Source: Branchiostoma floridae (taxonomy: Eukaryota; Chordata; Leptocardii; Amphioxiformes; Branchiostomatidae). Taken from it: DNA of 64,000 bases. Of this stretch, positions 1 through 11,989 are shown in pieces. The stretch spans positions 26,223,003-26,287,002 of the forward strand of contig NC_049983.1 in NCBI RefSeq assembly GCF_000003815.2, read 5' to 3'. The notes under the pieces are model-generated. The model was not told the DNA's origin. It saw nothing but the letters and a program-made list of their open reading frames with translations, and searched no databases. The first letter of the stretch is position 1. Every line of letters begins with the position of its first letter. The position numbers and the translations under genes are program-made.

Positions 1-559
1 GAACGGTAACTTGCACGGGTATTTGCGCCTGTCCATGGTCCCTAGGATAGAAGTCTTTATTCTAATGAACTGAGTCCGCGGCACCGGTGTATCTGTTTAA
101 CAATGCCTAAACTGCACACATGCACAGACCCTGGGTTGTCATGGATCGTTCAGAGGGGCGGCAGCAAACCTTTTTTCATGTAGGGAGAGCGAAGTATTCC
201 TGACCAAATTTGCAGCATGTTACGCGCAGGAAGTGCGACAATCCTTGGGGGTCTGGGTGCATGCTGCCCCGGATAAAGTTGGGAAAAGTTTGAAATCTTG
301 CTATTTCCCGCATTTTGAGGGATAAATTCTGCTGGTAGCCTAAGTTCAATGTCATTGTTATCTTAGCAAATCAAGGGTTTTGCCCCAAACATATTCTTAC
401 AACGTCCAACGCCGAAGGTTCAAACGTTTCAAGGATCAACTTTCATTAGTATTGATCCTGAAGACGGCAACAGCGGTAGTTGAAATTTGATCCGTTTGTA
501 CTTGTGTTGGAAGAAAGTTTGGCTTTGTACTGTGATAACTAACTACACTAATTACTAAC
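1..559. other. non-coding sequence left of the duplication
   Basis: No coding exon, RNA gene or clear repeat is recognisable here. The sequence is A+T-rich, and similarity to the second tandem copy only begins at about position 560. Confidence 0.4.
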
Positions 560-1608
560 TGCATTAAAGGTCTGCAACTCTTCACGGCTGATTCTGGTGT
601 CAGTTCCAAGCAGAGTTTGGGAAGGTAGAATAGTAACGTTCTGACTTTCCCGCTAAGGCATAATAAAAGGTTCTACACTCAAAATAATTTTGATATAAGA
701 ACAGTCTGTTTATTATGCTTGATGAAATATATTTCAAGAGAAATCACTTGAAACATACGATTTTGTTCCTTGCAAGTCTGGTTTATCCAGGCGTTTCAAA
801 CAAATTTACAACATTTTGACTAGCTCTGAAACTCTTGCTTAAATGCATAATAACCTCGTTAAACCACTTCATTATCGTTAATGAACTTACCAGCAATTAA
901 AAAGCAGGCACATTTGCTGCTAAAAGAAAAAAAAGTGTTGCGATTCTCCTAGTCACCAAGTACAATCAGGTTTCTTAAAGAAATTCTTCCAGAAATGTAA
1001 TCATTAGTAATTCAGAATTACCTATCCACGCCCAAAAGATTCTTTTGGAAACCACGAACTTGTATTTTAAGCCGTCTTCTGTTGATGCACTACTTCTTGG
1101 CCGTGTCTGGATGTTTGTATCCGATCCAGGCAACTGTTATGAGGGAAGATGGTGTGGTTTGTTGACCGGTGCTATTAGGCCTACGTACATTTCCAAGCGA
1201 GCCCGGCCGGGATGTTTAAGGAACGGAGAAGTTAAATGTATGCATAGGAATATACATAAATCATGCTCATGAATCTTATTTTGACATTTCGTGTATTTTG
1301 ATATATTTTACATCAATTTTTTCGCTCCCAAAAGTTGCCCGGCCGGGCCCCAGTTTGGAAATGTGACCTAGGCCTAAGAGAGGACCAATTGCTACCGAAA
1401 TTGTTATAGGGTAAACAAAACGTCTTTTCTCCTCCCAACGCAAAGAACAAATTTTTTTTTGTGTTTCGGCTACACAAAAGTGATTAATAGATGTTTTGTA
1501 ACGTACATTATTCATAGACAGCGATCATAACACTTGAATATAATGACCAAAAAACGGTCTTTAGTCTGAGCTGACTCATTCAGTCCTTTCGATCATCGAG
1601 TCGCATCT

Positions 1609-1825
1609 TTACCACGAACTCAACCTCAAGCAGCTGGCGCTGGTGTCCGCTCCCTCAGGAACTCTCTTCTCGATGAACCTGTAGTTGAAAGAGTAATCAT
1701 CTATATATAAAAACAGTCTGATATTCGGTCCTACATTATCTACTGGAGAAATTGGAACAAATTCGCCTCTATTCCAGATGTCCAATGTATTAAATGGATG
1801 GAACCCCATTGGCACATCTAATATT
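1609..1825 (-). CDS. candidate last exon of NLR copy A
   Basis: If the donor at 2112 is used, joining to the acceptor AACTATAG at 1826 gives an in-frame 72-codon C terminus ending LRLSSW. Copy B keeps the frame open over the same stretch and differs by a 6-nt in-frame insertion. The acceptor has a poor pyrimidine tract and the flanking non-coding DNA is also well conserved, so conservation alone is weak evidence. The alternative is readthrough to 1983. Confidence 0.4.
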
Positions 1826-4800
1826 CTATAGTTTAACCTTATACCGCATCATCTTCACAGTAAAATCTTGTCACCTGTCCTTATGAACACAATCTATAGT
1901 CTCTGTAACGGTGTCTGGCCTGAAGCTAGCGATGTATACATATCTTAAAAGTAGGCTGACATAATGTCATTATATGTACTGTTCAATACTGTTGTTTGTA
2001 TGTGGTTTTATCTCTGTGAGTAGAATAGACTAGTTTAAGTATGAACGGAGATATCATTTGATGGAGGTGTATTTGCGGTAAAATATCAACATTGTGCTCA
2101 TCATGTACGCACCGAAGTGTCCTCAGTGCTGGGTGTTCCTCAGCAGCCTGCACCACAGCCTGGAACCCTGCATGCTCCATGGAGATGTACAATAGGTCCA
2201 GCTCCTCCAGGGCAGGGAGTCTGGGTAGAGCCTCGGCCAGAGCCATGGCAGCGGTGTCAGATAGGTGTGCAGGTGGGGGGTAACCAGACATGTCCAGCCA
2301 GGTCAGTGTCGGCAGTGCGCTGATGAGCTGTGCGACCCTCGCCAGCCCGGCACCTGTTACTTCCCTATTCAACCCGAAGCGCAGCTGCTGTAGTGTGGTG
2401 TTATATTGAGGGGCTGTAGTCAGACTCTTGTCACCAGGTGGGTTATGTTCCATGTCCAAGTTGCTGGGCTGGCAGAGTGTTTCCACCAGTGAGACAATCC
2501 CTGAGTCCCCTATTTCATTCCTGCTCACATCCAACACCTGTAATTGCACCAGGTGAGGCAGAGCTTTGATCAGGGATGGTATTCCCCTGTCACTGATACA
2601 TGTCACGTGGAGGTACAATACCTTCATTCTTATGAGGCGGGGAAGGATATCGGCCAGGTATTCCAGTCCGATGTCTCCTATATCCTGATTCCCACTAATG
2701 TCCAGCTTGATCAGTCTGGATAACTGACACAGTACAGGTACCAGTTTGCGCATGCCCGTGGCGCTGATACCAGTTTCTTCCAGGACCAACACCTGCATCG
2801 TTGTGAAGATGGAGAGGACGGGAATGAGAGATTCCAGCCCGCTGTCACCGATATTATTATCGGTAATATCCAGTTCTTTCAGTCCCGCTAGGTGGCGCAT
2901 GTAGGGAGCCATGGATTTCATGCCCACAGCGGTCATGCCGACAGCCCTAAGACGAAGTACAGTCAGGTGTGGAACACTGGGCAGCCCAAACTGCAGGACT
3001 TCCATCCCTTCATCACCAAGAGCATGGTTACTACTTAGCTCCAGCTCCTCTAACAGAGGTATGTGACAAAACCCCTGCACAAGTACCTGGAGTGATGATG
3101 GTGTTAGTTCCGTGTGTGACAGATCTAGCGCCCTCATACCAGGAACATTCATTAGAACTGAAACCAGCCTGGTTGTCTGATTAGGTGTGCCAAGTTTTAC
3201 ATCGCCCAAAAGTTTCAGGTCCACCTGCAGGCCGAGAATGGGAGAGGCAAAAAGTTGTTGCAAGTACTCGAAATCGTCCTTTTTGCTAAGACTTAGTTTA
3301 ACTTGGAGGTGCGACGACCGGATATGGATAGAAAATATCTGCTGTAAGTACTGCAGTCCTTCTTTACCATTCAGAGTTAGTATAACTTTGTTCTGGATGT
3401 TTGATGACTGGGTAGTTTCCAAGTAACACTTCAGAGCAGCACTTAGTTTGTCATGTCCCCTGAACTGTCCCCAGAAGACCATGATAATGAATGGCAGGGC
3501 TTTACTGACAGCCTGCAGTACGTCCGGCTCTTTTCTTTCATTCAGGATGTCCAGACAGAGCAAAACAAATCGTTCATAATTTTCAGTTGATTTTTCAATC
3601 TCTGACCTAACTGGCATGTGAGACTGATCAAAGTCACTCGGTTGTAAATGTGAAAACTCTTTTCTGCTGATCTTTCCTAGTTCTTCCATCACAGCTTGTG
3701 CCGCCCGTGATCCACAGCCACACGTGAACTTGAGCAGGTTACTGAGTTCATGTGCCTTGTGTACGGAGGTGAGCTGCAACAGTTCAGCAATATCTCCCCC
3801 GCTTTGATTCCCTACAACGTGAGCGACATATCGTCCGGCCAGGAACTCTTGCATCGTCTTGTGGGAAAAGTTCAGCTGCTTCCTTGGATGCCATTTAGAG
3901 GCAGAGACCTCCAAAGTTACCACGCCAAGTTTTACCAGCAGTTCCCAATTAAATGTGTCACTCTCTAGTTGTGCAAGAGCAATCAGAGTCTCATTCCTCA
4001 GCAGCGCCTCTAGCGCAAGCTTTCCGAGCTGCAGTAATGACTCAGCGGCTTTTGTAGGCAGTCCGTCTAGTGGCATGTCCACTCCTTCCCGCTTACAAAA
4101 CTTTCTAAGCAGACATGTCAGCAGGTTGTTGTATAGTCCCGTCATTGTTCCCGTAGAGATCATCTCTTGGTCCTCTTCCCACAGCACACAGATCAACAGT
4201 AGGAAAATTGGTGTACGGACTAAATCAGCAACAATTTGGTTCCAATTCAGAGCTGTTGTAAGCCTTTCTCCTAGTTCAGGGACTTGTATGGTGCTAAAGT
4301 ACTGCCTCACGTATTTCTCCACATGTCTGCGGGTGAAGCCCATGATGCGAACTTGGCAGTTAGGTATGGTGTACTGCTGCACTCCTGCTGAGGGTCGGGA
4401 GGTGATCACGATTGTGCTGTAGGGGTACAACTTGCCAGACAGTAGCTCAGGAATGGCCTGCCCGGCTGCCCTGGCCTCAGGCCGCAGCTCGTCATACCCA
4501 TCTAGGAGGAAAAGAACACGGGACTGATTTCTGTCAAGGATCCCTCCTATGGACTCTATATCAACACCTTTAGTGATGGGAACACACTGGTCGAGCACCA
4601 TCTCCGCTATTGTTTCTCCTTCTCTTACGTCTCTAAGTCTGATCAACAGGACCATGTCGTGCCGTTTGCCCAGCTCTGTTTTCTTTGAAACGGCATCGAG
4701 GGCTTCTTTAGACAGAAACGTTGTCTTCCCCCCTCCGGCTTCACCCTCAATCAGAATGCACCTCGGTGCTGTGGTCAGTCCTGTGATATCCGGATTGAAC

Positions 4801-6352
4801 AAGTCGTCTAGCGAATTGATCTGCTTTATTTCTCCTGACCTGTAATCTCCTTCGGACCTTTTAGGTTGTTTCTCATCTTTTGGCACCAACTCCAACTGGG
4901 TGAAGATATCACCTAGGTTGAGCGTGAAGTTGTCATTCCAGATCAGCGGCTTAAAGGAAGTCAGCTTTAACTCGTAGTACTTCTTCACAGCCTTTCGGAA
5001 CACATCTGGGAGGAACATGGAACTGTTGTTAGACTATCCACTCATATGATAGAGCTGCAAATATGGTTTAGCATTGGTTTACATTACATTGACTTTAAAA
5101 ACGATCGTCGCAAATAGATGTCTGCAACAATGCTGATTAGATTTCGAAACCAGGAGGTTGAAGTTTTTGATGAAAAACGCAATAGAGGTGAAGAAAATCA
5201 CCGCAACATTACGTCAGACGGCACAATACGTATGAGAATCTTTTGGACAAAGACACAGTATCAGAAATCCATACTTATTAAGATATCAGTTTTTTTCTGA
5301 TATAAGGAATGACTCTTACCTTCGATGTCCTGTTGGCTACTTAAGACTTGTGGTGTCTTCAAATCTGAATAGATCGATAATACAAGTATAAGTAGAAATA
5401 GGAAATTTCATTCATTTATCTTTCACTATCGTGTGCTGGCATTTTAAAGCTGAGCTGTAATTTCAAGTTCTCAGAGGCAATAACTATGGAGTTAGTTAAA
5501 TGCATTGGGTACAAATTTTAGATCTGATATAAAGCTTGCCATAATCTTTTGATGTATCATACCATGTAGCTTTATCTCTGAAATGAAATAGAATAGTGTA
5601 AAATAGAACAGCACCTAAAATACGTACAGCTTGTCCAATTGCGGTTTTCAATGGAATGAAAGGTATGCTGATACATACCAGGATATTTGTTCTTTAGACC
5701 GTCCACAGTACTCTGCAGCTCTGCCTCAGACAGAGCCTCCATCAGGACCTCTATGGTGGCTCTCTCTCCGTTACGCTTCAGCCATTCCTCCAACAGGTCC
5801 ATACAGCGGGACTTGTCATCTCGGTTTCTACCGGTAATGTTGTCAATGTCTGACCGCCGAAAATCAAGATGGAAGGCCAGGTCCTTCCAGTCTGAGCTGA
5901 CCTCTTCTTTGATGAAATAGAAGTACTTTCGAACTCCTGTAAAGCAGATTTGAACATAAAGGGATTGTTTTTAAAACTTGCCATCTATACATGTATGATG
6001 AGTTGTGGGATGATCTTAGGTCTTAGGTAGCCATCGACATGACATATCCCAATCACTAAGACTATAAACTGTTTGGACACGGTTTCTATATCTGAAATAT
6101 TTCATTAGAAATAAACTAAGACTTTAAATGCAGATAATAATCACACCGAACTCTTATAAATAAACACTGGCACTAGTATTTGACTAGGTATCTGTTGAAT
6201 ATCTCTACTGTGGAAAAAAGGTATCTCTTTGGATACAGCCAAAATGTCAGTGCATGTTGGAACTTTAGTTTCACATTCTCCAATTGAATCTACCGTACTT
6301 TATGTGTGTTCATTGCCTTACCTGTATCAAAGCCCTGTTGCATCTCAGCCAT
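1609..6352 (-). CDS. Death-NACHT-LRR (NLR-type) immune receptor, copy A
   Basis: Proposed exons, all minus strand: 6322-6352 (ATG, ten residues), 5679-5936 (Death domain), 5320-5364 (linker), 2113-5005 (NACHT-LRR) and possibly 1609-1825. All joins keep frame: three phase-1 joins, then phase 2. The product is about 1147 residues. The Death domain spans about residues 12-97. The NACHT NTPase has Walker A GEAGGGKT (199-206), Walker B LFLLDGYDE (276-284) and a sensor-like TIVITSRPS. A winged-helix signature FSHKTMQEF follows, then ribonuclease-inhibitor-type leucine-rich repeats to the C terminus. In the NLR family such proteins are cytosolic sensors that oligomerise through NACHT and signal through Death partners; the ligand cannot be inferred. 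The 3' end is uncertain: without the last splice, the long exon runs on to a stop at 1983. A paralogue lies at 13397-18001. Confidence 0.85.
2113..5005 (-). CDS. NACHT-LRR exon of NLR copy A
   Basis: A single 2893-nt exon encodes the whole NACHT and LRR portion (about 964 residues). The acceptor reads TTCCTCCCAG before ATGTGTTCC, the same junction as in copy B. Translation from the ATG at 5018 would therefore start inside the intron tail. The donor at 2112 is TTCG/GTGCGT, aligning with TAGA/GTGAGT in copy B. LRR units carry LxxLxLSxN-type cores alternating with GxxxL helices. Relative to copy B this exon has an extra unit of about 30 residues near 3230-3400, an in-frame internal duplication around GLQYLQQIF and FEYLQQLFA. 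No frameshift or internal stop is seen. Confidence 0.9.
5320..5364 (-). CDS. 15-codon linker exon of NLR copy A
   Basis: Acceptor TCTATTCAG at 5365 and donor GAAG/GTAAGAG at 5319 bound a 45-nt open exon encoding DLKTPQVLSSQQDIE. It is phase 1 on both sides, so it can be skipped without changing frame. The matching exon in copy B (16976-17020) has the same length but diverged codons. Confidence 0.7.
5679..5936 (-). CDS. Death-domain exon of NLR copy A
   Basis: This 258-nt phase 1-1 exon encodes a Death-fold domain: WKDLAFHLDF with RRSDIDNI, then CMDLLEEWLKRNGERATIE and ALSEAELQSTVDGL. The W-x2-LA start, the IDxI segment and the LLxxWxxRxGxxAT motif are typical of the family. The acceptor is TTTACAG/GAG and the donor CCTG/GTATGT. 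The exon and its splice sites are conserved in copy B (17310-17567). In this family the domain recruits Death-containing adaptors. Confidence 0.9.
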
Positions 6353-6419
6353 GGTGATCTCTTCAGTTGTTTGACTTGCTTATGTGATCCCCTTGTAGAC
6401 TTTACACGCACTTGTAGAA
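6322..6419 (-). CDS. first coding exon of NLR copy A
   Basis: The start codon at 6352-6350 sits in TCACCATGG, a good initiation context. Coding runs MAEMQQGFDT to the donor ACAG/GTAAGG at 6321. Bases 6353-6419 are 5' UTR preceded by the acceptor TTTCTATTGGCAG. Copy B has the same arrangement (MAERQQGRDT). Confidence 0.8.
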
Positions 6420-9333
6420 CTGCCAATAGAAAGTACAAAAGTTAACGAAATTACATATGTTTCCAGAGATCAGTGATTCCCTACCGTAACCTTAGATAAC
6501 CAGGGAATCACATAGGGCACAGGACACATGACTTCGAATAGCAAAATCATTCTACAGGTACCAGTCGGTGCTTAGCGTCAAAAATTATGAATTAAATGAA
6601 GTGTACTTAATAAAGTGACAGGACCGCTGTGTGAGGGGTATGGATGCGATCTACATCGTGGCCGATCAACCCTCTCTGAACCGTGACAGAGGTAAATTCT
6701 ATTGTCCTATCACGTTGTATACTCCTGACGACATCACACTTCCGGCTTGCGGAAAGTCACTGCAAGTGAATTAGTCATCAGATGGAGGTTGGCGAAAAAA
6801 TAATTCGTGGTTTGTGTTTCCTTTGTGTTTTGGAGCAAAACGTAAAATGTACAAATACGTATACGTTTGTTAAGTTAGACGTCAAGTTCCCAAGTTCTGT
6901 TGCACAAGGCACGAGGCGATCAATATTCATCGACAAATTGGTACCCTTAAGCTACCCTTAGCTTGTGCTTGATTCTAAGTGTTATCTATACCTCATTGTT
7001 CTTTACCGTTTTGATATAAATTGCCATATATAATGGATAAACACAATGAAAGACCACATCTCTATCTCTCCCAAAGGTACCGGGCCGTTTAGGGCAAGCA
7101 GCGCGTAAAAGCAATTATCTTTGATCAGTTCCAATGTGACGAACTTTGGACTGGAGGCGGGGTGATTGTGGCGTATATCAGAACACGAATAAAAAAGGTA
7201 ACCATGTGAAATGTTTATCAGACTTCTGGTAGAGTTTGAATATCGATGATTACAGCGGGATTTTCTGCTAACAACCCCACCAAATGTCATCAAACCTAAA
7301 TTCAGATGGCGATCGATGTTTCTAACATTAAGTAGTTCCTTATCTCAAGTGCAAAGGACCGTGCAACCTGGAGACTTCTGACGGAGAGAAGCAAAGAGCT
7401 AGTCCCTGGCCTAGGCACTTAGGTAGGCAGGCAGACAGGCCACAAAATCAATGAATTACCAACACAGCTAAGACATCCGGGGCTATTCAGATCAAAATAT
7501 TTTGTCACCAGGCTTGTGTCGCGACTATGCGCACGGCACGGCAAATATGACCCTTTGTCCTACTCCTGGCTGGGGAACTTTTGCCCGTTGTCATGGCAAC
7601 AAGATTATGGTTCTCCTTTGAGTGACATGTCTTTGTAACGGCTAGTGTACTTTTTTAATGTCCGGGTGTACGGAGCTAAATTTGTAGAGCAAACAGAAGT
7701 GGAAGCCAAACGTTGAATGAGACCAGTTCACCCGCTCTTTGCGTTACTAACCACAAACATGCAGCATTGATTCTTGTCATTAAAAAGTAGAATTCCGATC
7801 GAATGTTTTAGGAGAAAACTTCACTTTTTCATGAAGTGAACCAAATACATACATATTTCTGCACTCTTTTCTGACGATGGTTGTTTTGATCCTTTGTGCT
7901 CGACCTACGAATCAATGCGATTACCAATATAGCCAACGCATCCGGGGCTTTTCAACCAGAGATATCTCCGTTGCTGCGCATGCCCTGATACGTATGGCGC
8001 TTTGCCCTAGTCTAGGCTGGGGAATGTTTGCCCGTTGTCATGGCAACAAGATTATTGTTCTCATTTGAGTGGCATGTTTTTGTACGGCCAATGTGCACCC
8101 CCCCCCATGTACGCCGCTAAATTTGTAGAGCAAAGAGACGGGAAAAAATGACTGTCAATGAGGTCAGTTTACCGTCTGTCTGTATTATCTATTGCGAGCA
8201 TACATTGAATTCGTCTTTCAAAAAAGTATTAGACACATCACTCCGATCTACTGCGGAAAAAATTATCCTCTTACTAATCCTGTCCCTCAATTCTAACACC
8301 TTAACATGTTTGACTTTTTCAATCGTTTCCGGGGCGCTTCTAATTTTTCATGAATCAAAGACATAGATTGTGCTTAGAAATTGTCTTCTGACGATGGGTT
8401 GTTTCTAGTCCTTTGTGCTTGACTCAAAACGTAAAGCAATTACCAATATAGTCAACACACCGAGGCTTTTCAACCTTAAATATCTCCGTTACCTAGATTA
8501 CGCTAAGGTTAAAACAATTCTGCGCATGCTCTGACAAATATGACTCAAGCCCTACTCCTGACCGGGGACATTTTGCCCGTTGCCACGACAACAAGATTGT
8601 GGTCCTCCTTTGATTGACATGTCTTTGTAACAGCAGTTTACCTTCCCAACCTCCAGGTGTGCAGAGCTAAATTTGTAAAGCAAACAGACTGGGGGAAACC
8701 GACTGGCGGACGTGACCAGTTCGCTGTTTCTGCATGGCTCACACACGCATTCCACTATGGCGACGCTCTCTCTGCGACCAAGCACAGACCCACATTCCAC
8801 TGTGGTGGCGACCTTCATGCGCTCTCGCTGCGACCGAGAGATTGGAAAGAGCGCTAACGAATTCCATAGTTAAAAAAAACACAACTCTCATTTAGCTTTG
8901 TGTGTTTTGTCGTCTCAGCAGACATATTTTATTTAAAATTACAATCGTCAAAAGAAGGGAAAGTGTGTCTAATTTAGGTCACAGCAAGGGCGCAGCTCTA
9001 TCGCCGTATACTGGAATTGGGGTCTAGTTACAATAGAATTTAAATATAATTCAGACGGGTAAAACACGGCAGGCAAACAAGATGGAGTTCATGCGTAATC
9101 TAGAGGGGTTAAAACACCATATCAAAACGGTAGGAGTTATATCTCTAAAAGAAACATGCACATGTAAGTGGTAGCGGTGAACCTTTGTTCACAGCCACCT
9201 GTTACACTTAACCACACAATTATGCGCTTGCTGTCACTTCTAGTACTAACAGTTATGTTCTGATTCAAACCCTGGGTTCTATGCAATAAAACAAGAGTTG
9301 TCATGTTGCCAAGGTGATTTTTAACAGACTTAC
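6420..9333 (-). repeat. repeat-filled 5' intron of NLR copy A
   Basis: No coding exon is seen in this intron. Three diverged direct repeats of about 300-450 bp (roughly 7395-7760, 7870-8190, 8390-8720) share blocks around CCCGTTGTCATGGCAACAAG and GAGCTAAATTTGTAGAGCAA. Each holds an RFX X-box-like palindrome: 7587-7600, 8034-8047 and, imperfect, 8579-8592. Copy B's intron has two such units. Confidence 0.6.
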
Positions 9334-9605
9334 CTCTGGAAATGGGTGGGGTTTTCTTCTCGTCCGAAGTTTTAGTCCCGCTTTTTCAGACCAGCTCAGG
9401 GCTCTTGTTTTTAACTTGACTAAAAGTTCCAGAAATTGTCAGTGAAAACCGTTTCCTATCAGGCCTTTTAAACCTTAACAGCTTCCCTGTCCCTGTGGTG
9501 GTGCGACGGAGCGGTCCGAACAGATAAAACCCGCTAAACTTGAGTTTTACAGGGTTTCAGTCCAGCTGCCCCCAGCCACCGCCATGGTGGGAGGGGACTG
9601 GAACA
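9334..9605 (-). other. non-coding 5' exon of NLR copy A
   Basis: A strong minus-strand donor CCAGAG/GTAAGTCTG ends at 9334. It is conserved exactly in copy B at 20613, downstream of a TATA element at 9629-9638. The proposed exon runs from a start site near 9605, estimated from TATA spacing. It joins the acceptor at 6420 across a 2.9-kb intron. No transcript data were available. Confidence 0.55.
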
Positions 9606-9628
9606 GTCTAAAACTTTTCCAGGGGGTG

Positions 9629-9692
9629 AATTTATAACTTTTTCTTGGCGGAGGCTTACGTCATTAAATGTGACGTCAATGGCGCAGCCAAT
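9629..9692 (-). promoter_or_regulatory. CCAAT/CRE/TATA promoter of NLR copy A
   Basis: Reading the minus strand there is an ATTGG CCAAT box (9688-9692), a perfect palindromic CRE TGACGTCA (9671-9678) and a TATA-like GTTATAAATT (9629-9638), in the correct order and spacing for a start near 9600. The conserved splice donor lies about 270 bp downstream. Copy B keeps the CCAAT and TATA boxes but has a mutated CRE (TGGCGTCA on the minus strand). Confidence 0.65.
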
Positions 9693-10052
9693 CAGAATGC
9701 GCCCAGATGAACCTTAGACCCTGGGGCTCGGGACATGTAATCTCCAAGCAGATGCGCAGCGTCAGCTTGCATTGTAGATTTTATGTGGGGTTGGGTACCT
9801 AATTCAGACGGGGCACTGATTTTTAGTGGACGTCTCACCTTAATATGGGAAATACCTACCAGACGCGACACACTTGCTAGAATGTCTATATTTCACGGAC
9901 CAGCAGTGGACCCGTCCATGGTAAAACATAAAAGAGACGTGTTCATGCCAAACAATGACCTCTATTCGGTTGGGACTGTTTGTATCACGTACCATCTTTG
10001 TTAACCATGGTGAAAAATGGCAGGTGACCAAACCCATTCAAGGACACGGGTG

Positions 10053-10116
10053 AATTTATAACTTTTTCGGCTGAAGCTTAAGTCAATAAATGTGACGTCA
10101 TTGGAATATGACCAAT
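10053..10116 (-). promoter_or_regulatory. second, upstream copy of the CCAAT/CRE/TATA unit
   Basis: About 420 bp upstream of the first unit the same trio recurs: CCAAT (10112-10116), perfect CRE (10093-10100) and GTTATAAATT (10053-10062), with matching flanks. It is an internal tandem duplication of the promoter and could serve as an alternative promoter or enhancer. Confidence 0.55.
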
Positions 10117-10290
10117 CATGGTGTGGCCTGGATGAACCTTAGACTCTGGGGCCGGAACACGCGATCTCCAAGCAGATGTACAGCGTCACCTCGGTTTGTA
10201 CGTTTTATGTGGCGTTTAGTACGCGATTCAGGTGGCGCACTTTTTAAACTGGTCACCTCAATGTGGAAAGGAAATACCAAAGACAAACCT

Positions 10291-11989
10291 GCACAACTGA
10301 TAAAAACGGGTTTATTTGTCGGACCATCCCAGCCGTGCGAAGAATTAAAGAGACGAATTAGTATTGAGCAGTGTGCTCGTACTATTGTTTATTCGGTAAC
10401 GTTAAATTTGCACATCTTAATCTTGTGATCATGCTCCTGTAATTGATAAGAAGAGAAATATTAGAAAATAGATTATTCTAGAGCTCATAACTTATTCGAG
10501 ATTGTATGTCATGTAACATTATGTTGATAGCCCAATTCTGAATGTCACGATTTTATTTGTAAATAGACTGAAGACATTTGTCATCATATGAAAGTTACGG
10601 AAGGGATTTTACTTCAGTCACATAATGCAGTTATTCTGTATAGTCATAATATATAGAAAAAAAGACTGCTTTTAAAAGAATTCCTGCACATTAAGTTTGT
10701 ACAGAATAATGATGGTGCATCTTTAGATATCTCCGGACGAAAGCTGACTTATTTTAGGATGTACAAAATATTAGCCGTAGCCTTTAGAATATAGCAAGTC
10801 CTGTTCTCTGCTGTGTTATGGTAGGGTTGTTTAGAGTGAGGATGAATGTCGGCAGGTAAGAAGATGTCTACTTAAGGCTAAAACAGTTCAGCCAGCTTGG
10901 CCGTTGTGAAACTGTTTCTTCTTTGTACATCACACCGAAAGTGTTTCTTCTTAATAAGATTTCTTAAAAAGAACAAAAGACGAAGGAAGAGTCTCTTACT
11001 TCCACCATAACATTTATTTTATTGCCGTTACCGTCGTCTATCCATAGTCAGTCGACATGCAAAATATTCTCTTCTGATTAAAATTCATCATTTGCAATGC
11101 TTTTTTTCTGAAATAGCAATAGGTTTTTATAAAAACGGCCTAAATGTGCACAGATACATTCGGATGTTATGAAGATAGAAATTGTCCTGATTTAAAACGT
11201 TACTCGTCATAATATGGTACCGTTTATGGTGGACATACTCCTACGTAGTGCCGACAACAACGCCGAATGGAACATTAACTGCGGGGACGTCACATCACCA
11301 ATGGTGCTAGGGCTGCAGTAGGCCAGGAGTAGAGGAGAGCATCCGTGTGAAATATGGAAATCCAGAAGTAGAATTATTAACATGCCTGTTGTAGCTCTTA
11401 AGTATTGGTATAGCAGGACACGGTGCAAAATTGTTGACGTTGACTCTAACACAAATGTTCTTAAATGTCAGTGTTACAATGACTCTATCTTTGTAAGTAT
11501 TTCTTTCAGTTTTTCTATCTTTTAAAATACTACTATTCTAGCTCTTAGAATAAAAGATTTAGGTAAAGGACACAGTAAGACAATAATTATTGTCTATGGT
11601 AGCTCTCTGTTCTTTGTGTTGGGTCAGAGATTGAAAACTTTGCACTGTGTCTATTGTAGCTTTTATTTTAGTACACGCGAACCACTCTCATATCTGTAAT
11701 GCATCATGACCACGTATTACTGTCCACAGTGTCAACAGGCAGCTGACCTGAGTTATTTTTTCTCAGTTGAATGTTGCCGGTGGCCGTTAGAGTAGCTCGG
11801 TGTGACCGTGTGTAGCCTCTAGACGTGTCTCCGCTCTCAGCTTTGGTGGTTCATGAAAAGTGCTGACAATAGGCGTCAGCCTGTACATACAGCCCTTATG
11901 GAGAAGGTGAACACTACTCGATATTTATTGTAGAGATTCCGTTTTTGTATGGCAATCTTGGTATATCTGTGTCTGTATATGGCTATCGG
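10291..11989. other. spacer between the tandem copies
   Basis: This 1.7-kb A+T-rich spacer has no counterpart inside the duplicated unit. Only short unsupported reading frames occur, and no RNA gene or terminal-repeat element was recognised. Confidence 0.4.

Larger units (their letters stand above)
560..10290. repeat. tandem segmental duplication, copy A
   Basis: This segment matches 11990-21570 in the same orientation over its whole length: the 3' flank, all NLR exons, the intron repeats and the promoter. The match starts at a shared GCATTAAAGGTCTGCAAC (about 564 and 11993) and fades soon after the second CRE/CCAAT unit (about 10250 and 21560). The offset between copies varies from about 11.28 to 11.79 kb because of indels, including a retroposon insertion in copy B. 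Edges are by eye and good to roughly 50 bp. Confidence 0.85.

Noticed and set aside
1983-2112. C-terminal extension of NLR copy A to the stop at 1983
   Set aside because: Copy B stops immediately at this point and both copies have a donor-like site there, so the extension is more likely intron. Kept only as an alternative.
3859-4422. 187-codon plus-strand frame
   Set aside because: Antisense shadow of the NACHT coding exon; the equivalent shadow also appears at 15533-16114 because the sense strand is conserved.
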